Part shown: piece by piece, positions 12,599-23,738 of the stretch | Layout: every line of letters starts with the position of its first letter | How positions within the stretch are numbered: the first letter of the stretch is position 1 | Assembly: GCA_013365325.1 (NCBI GenBank) | Contig: JABVXV010000073.1 | Coordinates: 164,141-228,140 of the forward strand | DNA from: Dipetalonema caudispina | Lineage: Eukaryota > Nematoda > Chromadorea > Rhabditida > Onchocercidae | Reading direction: 5' to 3' | DNA: 64,000 nucleotides | Position numbers and translations under genes: made by a program | Notes under the pieces: generated by a model | Told to the model about the DNA's origin: nothing | The model's input: only the letters and a program-made list of their open reading frames with translations | The model's database searches: none

Positions 12599-14630
12599 AG
12601 AATTTCTAAGCAATGGGTATATATATATATATATCGGTGAAACGAAGTGCAATATAAATTTTCCTGAAAGAATTCAGGAGAGAAGTAATTGGATACTTTA
12701 CACTTTTTACTACAGCATTGTGCAAACAATCAGCTTAACAAACACGTCATTGAAAAGAGAGATGAAAATAAAAGAAATGCGTAAAAATGAAAAATGATAA
12801 ATAAAATGAGAAAAAAAAAACATTTTCTTTTGATTAAATTTAGTGTTAAAGGATAAATTCTATGAGTGAAATGATAAGAACAGTTTTTAAATGAGCTAAT
12901 CAAGAAGTTACTTTTGAATGAAACTATCAGAAAATGTTCCAAATTTCAATAACGAAAATGATTGATGAAAGTTAAGCAAAAGCCATAACTTATAATTATA
13001 ATTTTAAGCCTTGAATAGAGAATAGAATCAACAGGCAAAGAATCAGACTGATCTAATAAATATTTCATCAGTCTCCTTCAATTACACACTCTAACTAATA
13101 GGTTAACCAATCAAAAACAAATATCTAGATAATGTCATATTACACAGATTAATAATTTAAGCTTGATGTTAGCCTAAATTCTAATTAACTTCTCAACAAT
13201 CCTATAATGTAATTATTTTTAAGCCATTCAATGATTTGATTTACATCTTAAATCGCAATCATTGCAATTCGGAATTAGAATATTATTATTTCTTATTGTG
13301 GCATTATCGCTGCCACATATATAAGATTTAATGATAGTTTTGTTATCTACTGAGAATTCTGAAAGTCTGACTAAAAATTATCTTTCATAGTGAATATTCA
13401 TTTTGAACCATTTCTACTTTCAAGGACTGGCATTATCACAAAAGATAAACTGGTTATTGACAGTTATGTCTATTTCTGCAAGATAAGATGAAGAGAATCT
13501 CTAATTACAACTTAACAATCCGACATTCAATCGTTGATCTGATTGCTTTATCCGATCTAGCAAGCAATGAAAAAGCATTTGTTACAACTGTAAGGAATGG
13601 TAATTATAAATTAGCATTTAATATATGCAAGCTATATATAAGGTAATACAGGGAAAGGTTATCAGAATTTCTAATTTCAGCCCTCAGTCATTATTTCACA
13701 TTTGCTTTTTGGAAATGATTAGTTTCAGATAGGATAAGCTAAATTACGAAAAGTAGAAAAGAATGCGAAATGAATAAGCACTGCTATCATGCAATTATGA
13801 TTTGATTATCATTTCTTCCATTTTGAATTAATGTTTGGGTGGAAAAGAAAAGATTTCCAACAAATGAAGAAAAGTAACAGTCACAACAAGTCCTTCAACT
13901 TATTCCATCATTCTTCTCAAATTTTTACTCTTTGTTTGCAATCATTTTCAAGAGGGCTAAAATGGGCTAAATATTGCATAGATATTAAAACTTATATATC
14001 ATTTTATTCCACATTTCTTTAACAACAAGCATTAAATAAACAATAGTAACATCAATACTTCAAATTTCATTTACTATTCACTAGAAATTTAGGGGTTATG
14101 AATATACTTGAAGCATAACTATTTGGGCCAATTCTTCATAAATTTAATTCATCGTATTTATCCTGTAATTGATCAGGTTGTTGATGATTTATTTTGTTCA
14201 ACATTGCTAGGATTTCTCACAAATAATTTATTTTAAATTCATGGAAATAATTTCAACATTTGATAATGCATTTTGAAATTAGCTTTCAAACTTTTCTTAC
14301 TTCATTTTAACGCTATAAAAAACCGAATCTAGCCAGAAAATCATTAATGGCCTATTCCAAAGCTAAGTTCATTCTCACCTTCATTCACTGGAATGTACCA
14401 CCCCTAACCTTTTTATGCTTACCATTTGGACATGAGAGGACCGCGTTAAAAGCGATTAGATGAAAATGGTTATTGGCAGGTGTGATACTTTTCTCCTTCT
14501 ACCAGGAAGCTTTATATCTTGCATGTTTCGTTTAGAATAACGATTACCATCCGTTCCGCACTCAATTTGCTTATGATGCGATTCTTTCGAGTGCTCTTTG
14601 ATGTATAGCGAAAATTTTTAATTTAAGCAT

Positions 14631-14637
14631 ATTTCAG
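14631..14637 (+). promoter_or_regulatory. Candidate trans-splice acceptor for CCDC93
   Basis: ATTTCAG lies 52 nt upstream of the chosen CCDC93 ATG, with no AG between the T-rich tract and the site. The match to the nematode acceptor consensus and the short distance to the ATG suggest spliced-leader addition here, but no transcript was seen. Confidence 0.35.
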
Positions 14638-14689
14638 GTTTTCTGCTTTATTATAACACGCTGCGTTTGAGAAAGTCAGTGATTTCAAT

Positions 14690-17600
14690 ATGATGTCTGT
14701 TAGAGAAGTATGTCCAGTATTTCCATTCTTATACGTTACCTGAACCATTCATGATTTAATTTTTTTTATCCTTCCGGTTTATGTAGGTATACATAGATAG
14801 TTAACTGAACCATAAGCTTGAAATACTTGAAATGTAGTCAGTGTTGTTTCTCTTTTTGTCTCGAATCTACCCTACAACAACTTTTTAAAAAATTCCAGTA
14901 CCTAATTGCTCAAAACTCACGTTAATGCGTGAACAAATCACCACTTAACCGATTTTAAATTACAGTTCGACATACGTGAAGACGAAGAACAGCTGACAAA
15001 ATTGCAAGATATCGTTGACTTACTCGTTGCTGCCGGATATTTTCGAGCCCGTATAAAATCAATTCCTCATTTCGATAGGGTTTGCCCTTAAAGCTCAGAA
15101 AATCAATACTTTTACTAAATAGTTATAATAGTTATACTAAATAAAAATAATAGTTAAATTAAATAGTTATACTAAATAGGTTTTCGTTAAGTACAGAAAG
15201 ATATACATGGATTAAAGATTTGATATTAATCTTAATTGATTCTTTTTTGAAGCTTCCAGTTTGTAGAAATTCCAGGAACTTAGACGCCAGTTGATTTCCG
15301 ACGATTTAACTGTTACTTTAATAAAATGAGCAGTTTCTATAGATCTATGAAATAGATAAGTTTACCGTTTAACGAGTCAGTTTTCAAAGTTCTCATTACT
15401 ATACGGATTAAAGGGTTGTCATTGTATTGCGGAAATTCTTATAGGACTTTCCAATTTGAATTTTCCGAATGCTATGAAAACCGTTTATGGAGTAGAATAA
15501 GGGAAGCAACTTCTTAATAGATTTGAAATTATAGGTGGTCGGTGGAATAGTGTGGTGTATAACATCATGCAATCATACTGTTGATGTCGATCTGTTTTAC
15601 TCTGAAAATGCTACCATTGGTCAGAAAATGTTAGTATAATGGAATTATTTCCTACGTGAAAGAGATCTCTTGCAAGAAATTTCATTAGTGTACCTTCAGG
15701 TGCCCTTTGATAAAATGAAATTTTTCGAAATTTTGTTTTTAAAAGCTAAGAAGAATGGAATATTCACGAAGCTGAATTTAGGTTTCTTTCAGAGCGTTAA
15801 CTGAAAAAGTAGTAGAAGTCTTACCTCAGCTGAAATGTCCATATATCGTTGAACCATATCAAATTCAAGGCCTTGACTGTATCCACATCTTTCCTGTTGT
15901 TCAGGTAAATGTCTTTATTTTGCATTTGTAGGTCAACTCATAAAATGATAAAACCATTTAATAATGGCTGTAAAAATTCGACAAAATATTAGCCATTGTT
16001 TAAGAAAAGATTAAAATTCATTTTTCTGTTAACAAATGAAGTTAACATCCCTCTTTCTGGAGAGTTAACTGTACCTAAATATTCAGTGGCTTGTTAGAGA
16101 AGCTGTTCGCGCGAAAGAGCAATGTGGTGATAGTGTACGAAATCATGCTGTATATCAGTTCGAGCAGCGGTTCCATTTTTCAAAGGTTGTTTTCTAAATT
16201 GTTTTTCCTAATTGATTTCCAAGCAGTTTAATTATTAAAGATTTTCACGTGTAGCTTCCAGGATAAATGCACGGAGAAACAAAGAAGTAATTTTTTAAAT
16301 AATTGTCTCAACGTGAAAGCGAAATGTCCACCCCAACGCATTTATAAACAGAAGGGCGATGTCAAACCACCGGATTTGCGAACCGATGTTCGTTGTACTT
16401 TACTGGAATACGGCTGGTTCGTTAGATCATTTCGAAACTGACAAATCGATGTAGTGGTAGAACATAAGTTTTTTAAATAATTGCATTTTCACGATATTAA
16501 TACATGCATCATTGGTTTTAAAATAGATTAACTGATGCAGGAGAGATGTCTGTGATGTAACAGTTCAGGAAAATACTAAATGGTTTGGAAACGATAAAGA
16601 GGAAAATATGGTAATACCGTGAACATTTATATTTTATTGGCATGTTGGATTACTTAGAAGCATTAATGAAATTAGTTTTTTAATGAAATTAAAATTCATT
16701 ACTGGTGCCTTTGCATAACTGAGATTTGTGAGACTTCACACTGTAGTAGCACGACTGAATGAACATGTTATCTGCCTAACAGCCAATGATATGAAGTTGC
16801 AGAAGGCCGATCAGCTTCTCATGCAATTGTCAGAGACAGAAATTCTACCAACGAAGCAACGTCTCTCATCGAAAACACTAGCCCAAATCATTGATATGTC
16901 GGATTTTGATACTGATGGGCTAAAGAAGGAGGTGTTTTATTAGGCTTAATATATTTGGACATCAAATTCTTTAACTGCTTACTTAATATCTCCCATTAAA
17001 ATTTCTTCCACCAAATATATTTCTAGGACGGTTATGTCCAGGGATGTCAGCAAAGTATGTCGGCAGCAGAAAAGGAATTGATGGAAGTTAGTTTTCTATT
17101 AGTTTCTGGTAGCAAGATCAGGTTAACCGATTGAGATTCAGAACATATGATTATTGTGATTCTTTTCAATTTTTTATAGCTCAAAGAAGAAGAAAGGCTT
17201 TTGGATGATTCCTTAGAAAATCTCCAACAGAGGAAGGAAACCCAACTACGAGAAATGGATGAAATCGACAAAAGAATTGCGGAGTTTGAACAACTGATTG
17301 ATAGCAGTGGTGTAGAGTAAGATACAATTATTTTTAAATTTGCTGTAATTATCAGCTAAATCATTTTTCAGGTCCTTCCTTTTTTCTTTTTATCGGATTT
17401 CTGAATTATTCACGACCGTTTCTACTTCTGATCTAGATTTCTTTTCAGAACTGTAGAAAGATTGAAACATCTGCTGGTTGAACATGATGAGATTTATAAG
17501 CGAGAAATGGATTTTAAAGCAAACTGTCGAAATGAACTACGGGAATTGGATGAGGTTCTTCAGCAACTAAAAGCAGTAGGTTTTATGAAGGAAAAAGTGA

Positions 17601-18870
17601 AGTTTTTGGAAAATTTCGACAAGTAGTTGTTTGAAGATCTCCGCATAAATTAGAATTTATAGTGTTTCATGTTAAGTTAGCAATTCGATTGTGCACATTT
17701 TCAACTATCGCATTATCTTTGGAGATTAAAAGACAGCGTAAATTTTTGATTGAAGGATGATGGCGATTCGGTGAGAAATGTAAGCCTAGAAGCGGAGCAG
17801 CATCTAACAAATGTTCGGGTGGAGTTAGCAGATTTAAATCGACAGATTGCAGCACAGCAACGCATGCTCGATACTGTCCCAGCACAAATTGAAATCAGCC
17901 AATATCAGCGGAGAATTATCGAGCTTTATAATCAAAGTTTGTGGTTTGAAGAAAGATGGTGGTTCTAAAAATTGTTTTGAAGAAATGAACTTTGCTAGCA
18001 GCCACTTAATGCTTCCATCTGTCAAGTGGATTTAGCTTATGTTTCTGCATTTAGCAATTTTTTATGATATATGGCAAATTTTTTCAAATATTTTTTGCGA
18101 AAGATTTTGGAAATTTCAGTGGCAAGTAAACATCGAGAAACAAAGCAGTTTTACATTTTGCATAATACTTTGGTTGATATCAAAACGTTTATGAAAAAAG
18201 AAGTTGACATGCTGAACAATATCGATGACGTCCAAGATTTGTAATCTTTCATTTTGCTATTCATTTATATTTTTAATGGATCGAAAAATTCGCAATCATC
18301 ATTGTGAGTAATCTAATAAACCAATTTTTACATTGTAGGACATCGAAGCAAAGCTACAAAGATTCATTTATTGAGAATTTACAGAAAATATTGAAAGGTG
18401 TTGATGCTTCTCTTGATAAGGTTTGTTATTACTATTTGGATTGATTTCACATACTAGATTTTTGGATGTTTTCTTGTTTTATTATGTTTAAAATGGATTG
18501 ATTTGGAGACCGTCCATTTAATTTTTCAAGTTCCTTTATTTTCGTTTTTCACGTACAGCTAATATCTTTATAGGTATCAACGAAACAAAAAGAACTACAA
18601 GCAAAAAGGGATAAATTATATGGGGAATATCAGTATTTGTTGGAAAAGGAACGTTTATATTACAAAACAGTTGATGATTTCAAAAACGTTAGTTCCCCCT
18701 TACAATTCTATTATCATTTATTGTAAGCTGCTGCATTCTGTCTGCTTAAGACTGAGATAAAATATTAAGAAATTAAAGCACTACTGCTAGTGATCTTTTG
18801 TCTACAACATTGATGTCAGTTGAGTATGAAGTTTGGAGATATTGAATATATGATACCTAAAGTTCCTCCT

Positions 18871-18907
<37 letters not shown>

Positions 18908-19129
18908 GTTTCTCGAGCTGTTAAGTTTTCCGCACCCAGGAGTTTCACCTTCTATCACCAGTAGTTTTTAGTCTTTATAAATTAAATTTTCTTACTGTAT
19001 ATTGAAATAAATTAGTTAAATCCGTTTAGTTGTTGTTCGTTTGTTCAGCCTTCATCTTCTTTTTTTTTGCAGGCTTGCCATGAAAATGAAGAGCTAAGAC
19101 GCAAAGCAGAAGGTGAACATTTGATATAA
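14690..19129 (+). CDS. ccdc-93: CCDC93 orthologue, subunit of the endosomal CCC complex
   Basis: About 585 residues (human about 631). Exons: 14690-14707, 14966-15079, 15535-15629, 15793-15904, 16087-16185, 16262-16416, 16541-16618, 16724-16931, 17027-17086, 17180-17316, 17449-17575, 17756-17936, 18120-18240, 18339-18420, 18574-18687, 19073-19129. The N-terminal half is a calponin-homology-like fold with close family matches: [53 protein letters not shown]. The second half is coiled coil, with the family elements [28 protein letters not shown] and [13 protein letters not shown]. In animals CCDC93 joins CCDC22 and COMMD proteins to drive retrieval and recycling of membrane cargo from endosomes with Retriever and WASH. 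The first exon encodes only MMSVRE before a GTATGT donor. Least certain: the junction between exons 7 and 8, and the C-terminus, where an alternative donor (G|GTGAAC at 19113) could lead to an exon near 19554. Identity is certain; some borders are approximate. Confidence 0.93.
18872..18902 (+). repeat. Poly(T) tract, about 31 nt
   Basis: A run of T inside the last CCDC93 intron. Length in the assembly may be unreliable for a homopolymer of this size. Confidence 0.9.
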
Positions 19130-19312
19130 ATACTTACTCTTTTAAGATAGAAGAATTTTTCAAATTCATATTTTCAAATGAGTCGATCAAATGGGGAACC
19201 TAAAACTTAAATTCATTTACATAGAATTTGTTAAATTGAAAGTTTTCATGATTAGCTTCATTCTAATCCATACAGTAGTTGTGCAGTTTTGTATATCATC
19301 CTTCGTATTACT

Positions 19313-19318
19313 AATAAA
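19313..19318 (+). terminator. Candidate poly(A) signal of CCDC93
   Basis: AATAAA lies 184 nt after the preferred CCDC93 stop codon and upstream of the RNASEH2A start. Hexamer only; AATAAA is common in AT-rich DNA. Confidence 0.3.
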
Positions 19319-19763
19319 TTGTTCGCATTTTAATATATGGTTTATATCGTCAGTTATCTTGATATTGTACTTTATCTGTTTATATCTTGTTTGCTTCTGG
19401 TCACTTATTTATTTTACTTTCTTGGAAATACGAAATAGGAAACAGCTCATTTTTTTCAGTTGTTTTACAATTTTGGATCTTTAGAAGATAGTTTTGCTTG
19501 AAACGTTGTTGGGATTATCAGAATATCTTAATCTCAAATTTGGCAATTGCAGGTATTTCCAGATTTTCCAGGTTACAGAGCTGAAAAGATAACTGCAAAC
19601 TGTTCAACATCGGTGAATGAGATTCTGAAGTTAAAAGTCCTTCCATGATATAAAGGTAGTGTCAGAGTGTAAAACTTCAGTTAGTGTAAATGTCTGTTAC
19701 AGTGCATTATTTAATGTATGCTTCATTGTGCAACAATCGAATTCAGTGAAACAAGTACCATTG

Positions 19764-19771
19764 TTTCGTAG
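19764..19771 (+). promoter_or_regulatory. Candidate trans-splice acceptor for RNASEH2A
   Basis: TTTCGTAG ends 40 nt upstream of the RNASEH2A ATG. A leader added here would give a short 5' UTR typical of nematode mRNAs. A TCTAG at about 19793-19797 is an alternative. Confidence 0.3.
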
Positions 19772-19811
19772 GTTCACAAATTCCACCGACGTCTAGGATA
19801 TTTTTGGGAAG

Positions 19812-22171
19812 ATGTCCACTGCACATATCAAATCGACAGCTGTTGAGGCGGTTATGGAATTCAGCGAAAATTTCAAGGGTTTCGGTTCAAGTATGCCTTG
19901 TGCAGTGGGCATTGATGAAGCTGGGCGTGGACCAGTTCTTGGGCCGATGGTCTACGCATGCGCCATTACATTAATAAATAATGAAAATATGCTGGTCGAG
20001 ATGGGTTTGTTTGTTTTATATGTTTTATTTGTGACCTAAGCCCAAATCTTTTATTGTGCATGACCTTTGAATTTAGAATTTAGACTTCTGTTAGGACTTT
20101 TGAATCCACTTTTTAGAACATCTTTCTGCACTTCTCTTTGTGCATTTAGAAATCGTTCTAGACTTTCTGTACTGCACAGCTATGTCTTCGGCAATAATTT
20201 TTCTCTTGAAGAGAAGGCTTTATCATCAGTTTTTTTCTTTTTTTTTGGGGTTTAACGAATTACTTTTAAAGTCAGTATTTTTATTACAGGAGTTGACGAT
20301 TCAAAGGCTCTAACAGAAGCAAAGCGTGAAGAAATTTTTGAGAGGATGGAAGGAGGTAGTATGTCAAAGGTTACGCTTAACGCTTCATTTCGTATTTTTT
20401 CGGGAATTACTCTATTTTCGTTCACGAAAGGAATTTTTTAAGTTCAATGAAGTGATAATTTAAAGGAGAGATTTGGTTTGTAAAAATATTTCAGATTTTG
20501 CAAAAGAAAACATTTCATGATAGTCCAAGATTGAAATAAAGTATTTTTTTAGGATTTTTAGTAGTCCTACTACAAATCAATAGAAAGAAAAGTTTGCTTT
20601 TTACTAATATTCCGAAATTAAAGAAAAACATTTTTATTTAAATAAATATATTTCTGAGTAAAGCGTTAATCCTTCAGGTATTTGGATATGCATGTCGATC
20701 GATATCGGCGCAAATGATTAGCGCTGCCATGTTAGGTCGAACAAAATGTTCATTGAATAAATTGTCGCATGACTGTGCGACTGGATTGTTGAAATCAGCA
20801 GTCGACAATAATATAAATGTTGTAGAGGTTAGGCTGGAAGATTTCATTTGGTTAAAATGAATAGCAAGCTGTAACTGGTGCTAGTATGAAAAAATTGTTC
20901 TTGAGATATAATTGAAATGTAAGGGTTTGTAGAATGTTTCCCAAAATATAATATTCGAGCAAAGAAAGAAGGCATAATCTTCGGATTAGTGTTTTTTTAG
21001 GTTTACGTAGACACAGTAGGACCAAAAGGTCCGTATCAGGCTATGTTGCGCGAAAAATTCCCAGGCATGCGAATTATTGTATCGGAAAAAGCAGATTCGA
21101 AATTTCCAATTGTCAGTGCTGCTTCAATTGTTGCAAAAGTAATCGTTCTGTCCGATTTCAATAATTTAAATTTTTGCTTGTTCAAGCTTATTCTGCTAAT
21201 TAATACTGTCTTTAAAATGGATCCAGATTTCTATTATTTATATTTTGGAATTTATTGAATGTTCTGCTAATTGTTTTATGAGCATCCATTTTCCATTAAC
21301 GATTTATTCCACTCGGTCGTATTAGCACAAGGTGTGTTTAAGCGTGTTGCATCGTTTTGATTTGTAGCAGTATTAATTAGCATCGTTTTTGTAACAATAT
21401 TAATTTTTCATAGAGTTCTGATTTTTTTAACGACAAATTTTTTTCTTTAACTTCCTTCTGTAAATAGCTTTTTTCTGATTATGTATTTTAGGTTAAACGT
21501 GATAGAGCTTTAAGAAATTGGACGTTTCCGGAGGGTGTTATTAATACACCACCTCGTGGATATGGAAGTGGTTATCCTGGAGGTATAATTTTTGTGTCGT
21601 ATGCTCTGAACAATAGCTTATTCTGTTCGCACTCATTAACAACTTTTATTTAGATCCAAATACAAAGAATTTTTTACTGGAGGCAATTGATCAAGTGTTT
21701 GGGTATCCAAATTTGGTGCGATTCAGCTGGAAGACAACCGAAGTTTTGTTGCATGAAAAAGCAGTGAGATGTAAATGGTGAATACTATCTCAGCTATACA
21801 CATTCTTATCTTTTCCTTTATAAATTTTAAGAATACTTTCTATGGTAACAATGCGATGATAAATATAAAAATTTGGAGAGGAATTTTAAAAACATAATGA
21901 AAATTTTGGCACTATTACTCAACAGTATTTCAGTCGACAAGCTTTTTTCTTAAAAGTCAACAAAGATGGACACTTAGTGTTTGGAAATAAATGAATTTCA
22001 AAAACTACTGAATTTATTTTTGATTTCAGGAGTAATCCGGAAAATGCATCCGCTAGCACCATAACATCGTTCTTTAAGCCATGTTCTAGTGGGAAGAATT
22101 GCTCTTCAATGAAAAGTCGGTTTTTCACCGATCGTTGTCTTTCAAATATTTCAAGGTGCTCAGATTTTTAG
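19812..22171 (+). CDS. RNASEH2A: Ribonuclease H2 subunit A (catalytic)
   Basis: Seven exons: 19812-20004, 20290-20369, 20678-20827, 21001-21138, 21492-21582, 21654-21777, 22030-22171. All phases agree and give 305 residues (human 299). The enzyme cuts RNA in RNA/DNA hybrids and removes single ribonucleotides from nuclear DNA, as a trimer with subunits B and C. The type II RNase H signature is intact: [13 protein letters not shown] with D35 and E36, then YVDTVG with D145 and KAD with D173. These four acidic residues match the catalytic set of the human enzyme (D34, E35, D141, D169) in order and nearly in spacing. [11 protein letters not shown] and GYGSGYP are further family motifs, and FSWKT matches the C-terminal domain. 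TITSFFKP near the C-terminus resembles the PCNA-binding box found there in mammals (ITSYF). The tail beyond it, rich in Cys and Ser, is not conserved. ATG chosen as the first in frame after the upstream acceptor. Confidence 0.96.
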
Positions 22172-22472
22172 CTGTAGGTGCAAATAATCTGTAAAGCTTG
22201 TGATTTGTCATTTTTAGTTTATGACAAATTAGTGTATACTCTGCATGTTTTTTATTCCGGATTTACACTATCAAGTTTTTCTCAGCATGACTAAGCTCAT
22301 GTTTAATTTGCATTGCAAGAATTGTCATATGCTAATATTGCTTCATACTTTTTCTTCGCTTAAAAAATTTCATCTAGTGTTCGTACTTTATTTTCGTTTA
22401 TTTCTTTGGGTTCATTTAGATATCTATCTGTTTTATACTTGTTTACCATTTGTTCGAACTATTTACTAATAT

Positions 22473-22478
22473 AATAAA
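22473..22478 (+). terminator. Candidate poly(A) signal of RNASEH2A
   Basis: AATAAA about 300 nt after the stop codon; I saw no nearer exact hexamer. Weak evidence on its own. Confidence 0.25.
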
Positions 22479-23698
22479 TGCCAGTTTTTCATCTTCATGC
22501 TTTATCATCGATGGTATCAAAGACAGCTTTTAGTTATAGTTGCTGTTCTACCATCCTAATTATACTTGTATTATTGTTTCAACATTCAATGATTGGTGGA
22601 TTTTGAGACAAGTATTTAAAAGTAATCTTGTCATGTCAGAAATTTGATTACGTCAGAAGGGATAGTGTGGCATGAAATGAATGCATTCATCAGAATAGTT
22701 ATTGTTTAATATGAGAGCCTATACACATTAATCTCAGTTTGTTCCATTTTTTATATTCTCAATGAAATATCCGCATTGATTTCCGTATAGATTGTCATAA
22801 TTTTGATGCTTAAAATTTTTCACATTTCCGATACAATCTTTATGTTTGTATATTATTCATGATGAAAAAAAATTCGCTTCATTTCAGCTGTTTTACTGAG
22901 GTTTTTTACAAATCTTACCTGTTATCATGTTGCAAAAATTCTTTATTAGTCTTTTCTCAGATTCGTACTATTTTATGATGAACGGAATGTTATCAATCAC
23001 TCAGCAAAAAAATGAAGACTTTAACAGTGATCGTGAGACATTAATGATTAGTCACTTAGTCAGGACAATCAGTAGTTTCTACTTTTATATTTAGCGTGCC
23101 TTCTGAGTCGTATATGTCGTGAACCTCAGGCATATCACAAATACTGCACTTCGATGAATTTTAATGGGGAATTGCGGAGAAAGAAGGATTCTCCTCAGAT
23201 GGTATTGTTAGAAATTGTTGGTATAAACTCGTAGAAATGTTACATTCTCTGCTATTGCCTGGTTTTCGGCATAATGTGTGCAACATCTAGAGATGACGTC
23301 TTGTTGATAGTCAGTTAGGCAGTTGGCTTATGCCTTATGCATTTTACTGTTGCTTCATTTCCTAAATTGTAATTTGAATGAAATTGATTTGGTTGATTGG
23401 GTATCATCGTTATTTCAAATGCCTGTTGCTCTTTCGTCCGCTTGCAATATAATCTTTAGAAATTTAATTCTTTTGTTCTCCCCTTGAAACAGGTTATTGT
23501 GAATTGTGGTTCAGAGTTTTCCACTTTTGACCGCGAGTATTCCTACCGTATGTAATATAATGTGAAAAGAGGGTAATGGAAACAGTGGAAATATAGGTTA
23601 AGTGTTTTTACTTCACTAAAGAAATCCTTTATGAGTAACTTATGATATGTTCCATGTGAAATAGCATCACTTTTCGCTAAGTTTAAGAGGTTTTTCAA

Positions 23699-23705
23699 AT
23701 TTCAG
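23699..23705 (+). promoter_or_regulatory. Candidate trans-splice acceptor for CLPTM1L
   Basis: ATTTCAG ends 33 nt upstream of the CLPTM1L ATG and is preceded by a T-rich tract: a good match to the nematode acceptor consensus. Confidence 0.45.
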
Positions 23706-23738
23706 GCTTGCTCAGTTATCGAAAAAGAAGTTTGAGGT

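Larger units (their letters stand above)
4841..14689. other. Long AT-rich intergenic region, no supported gene
   Basis: Nearly 10 kb between the divergent starts of the minus-strand cysteine-rich gene and CCDC93. I searched both strands for phased exon chains with splice sites and found none I trust. Isolated open pieces occur at about 6905-6980 (+), 6060-6135 (-), 6330-6470 (-) and 11510-11690 (+), but each is short enough to arise by chance in AT-rich DNA. The region also contains a degenerate repeat of about 30 bp at 7600-7680 (GTTGAAAC/AGACTT units), a GA microsatellite, a short AC tract near 9464, an AT-palindrome near 9870-9895, a perfect 8-bp stem (CTCGACAT/ATGTCGAG) at 8682-8705 and the hairpin listed separately. 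Confidence 0.5.
22172..23738. other. 3' UTR of RNASEH2A and spacer before CLPTM1L
   Basis: About 1.6 kb of AT-rich sequence. A plus-strand open frame at 22245-22469 is rich in Phe, Leu and His and has no splice context or family resemblance, so I treat it as chance. No RNA gene or repeat was seen. Confidence 0.5.

Noticed and set aside
14397..14460. Minus-strand ATGTCCAAATG directly before a GTAAGC donor, as a divergent first exon opposite CCDC93
   Set aside because: No second exon could be found downstream on the minus strand.
16440..16445. TGA after EYGW in CCDC93 as a premature stop
   Set aside because: A donor TG|GTTCGT just upstream and the acceptor at 16540 restore the frame, so the stop is intronic.
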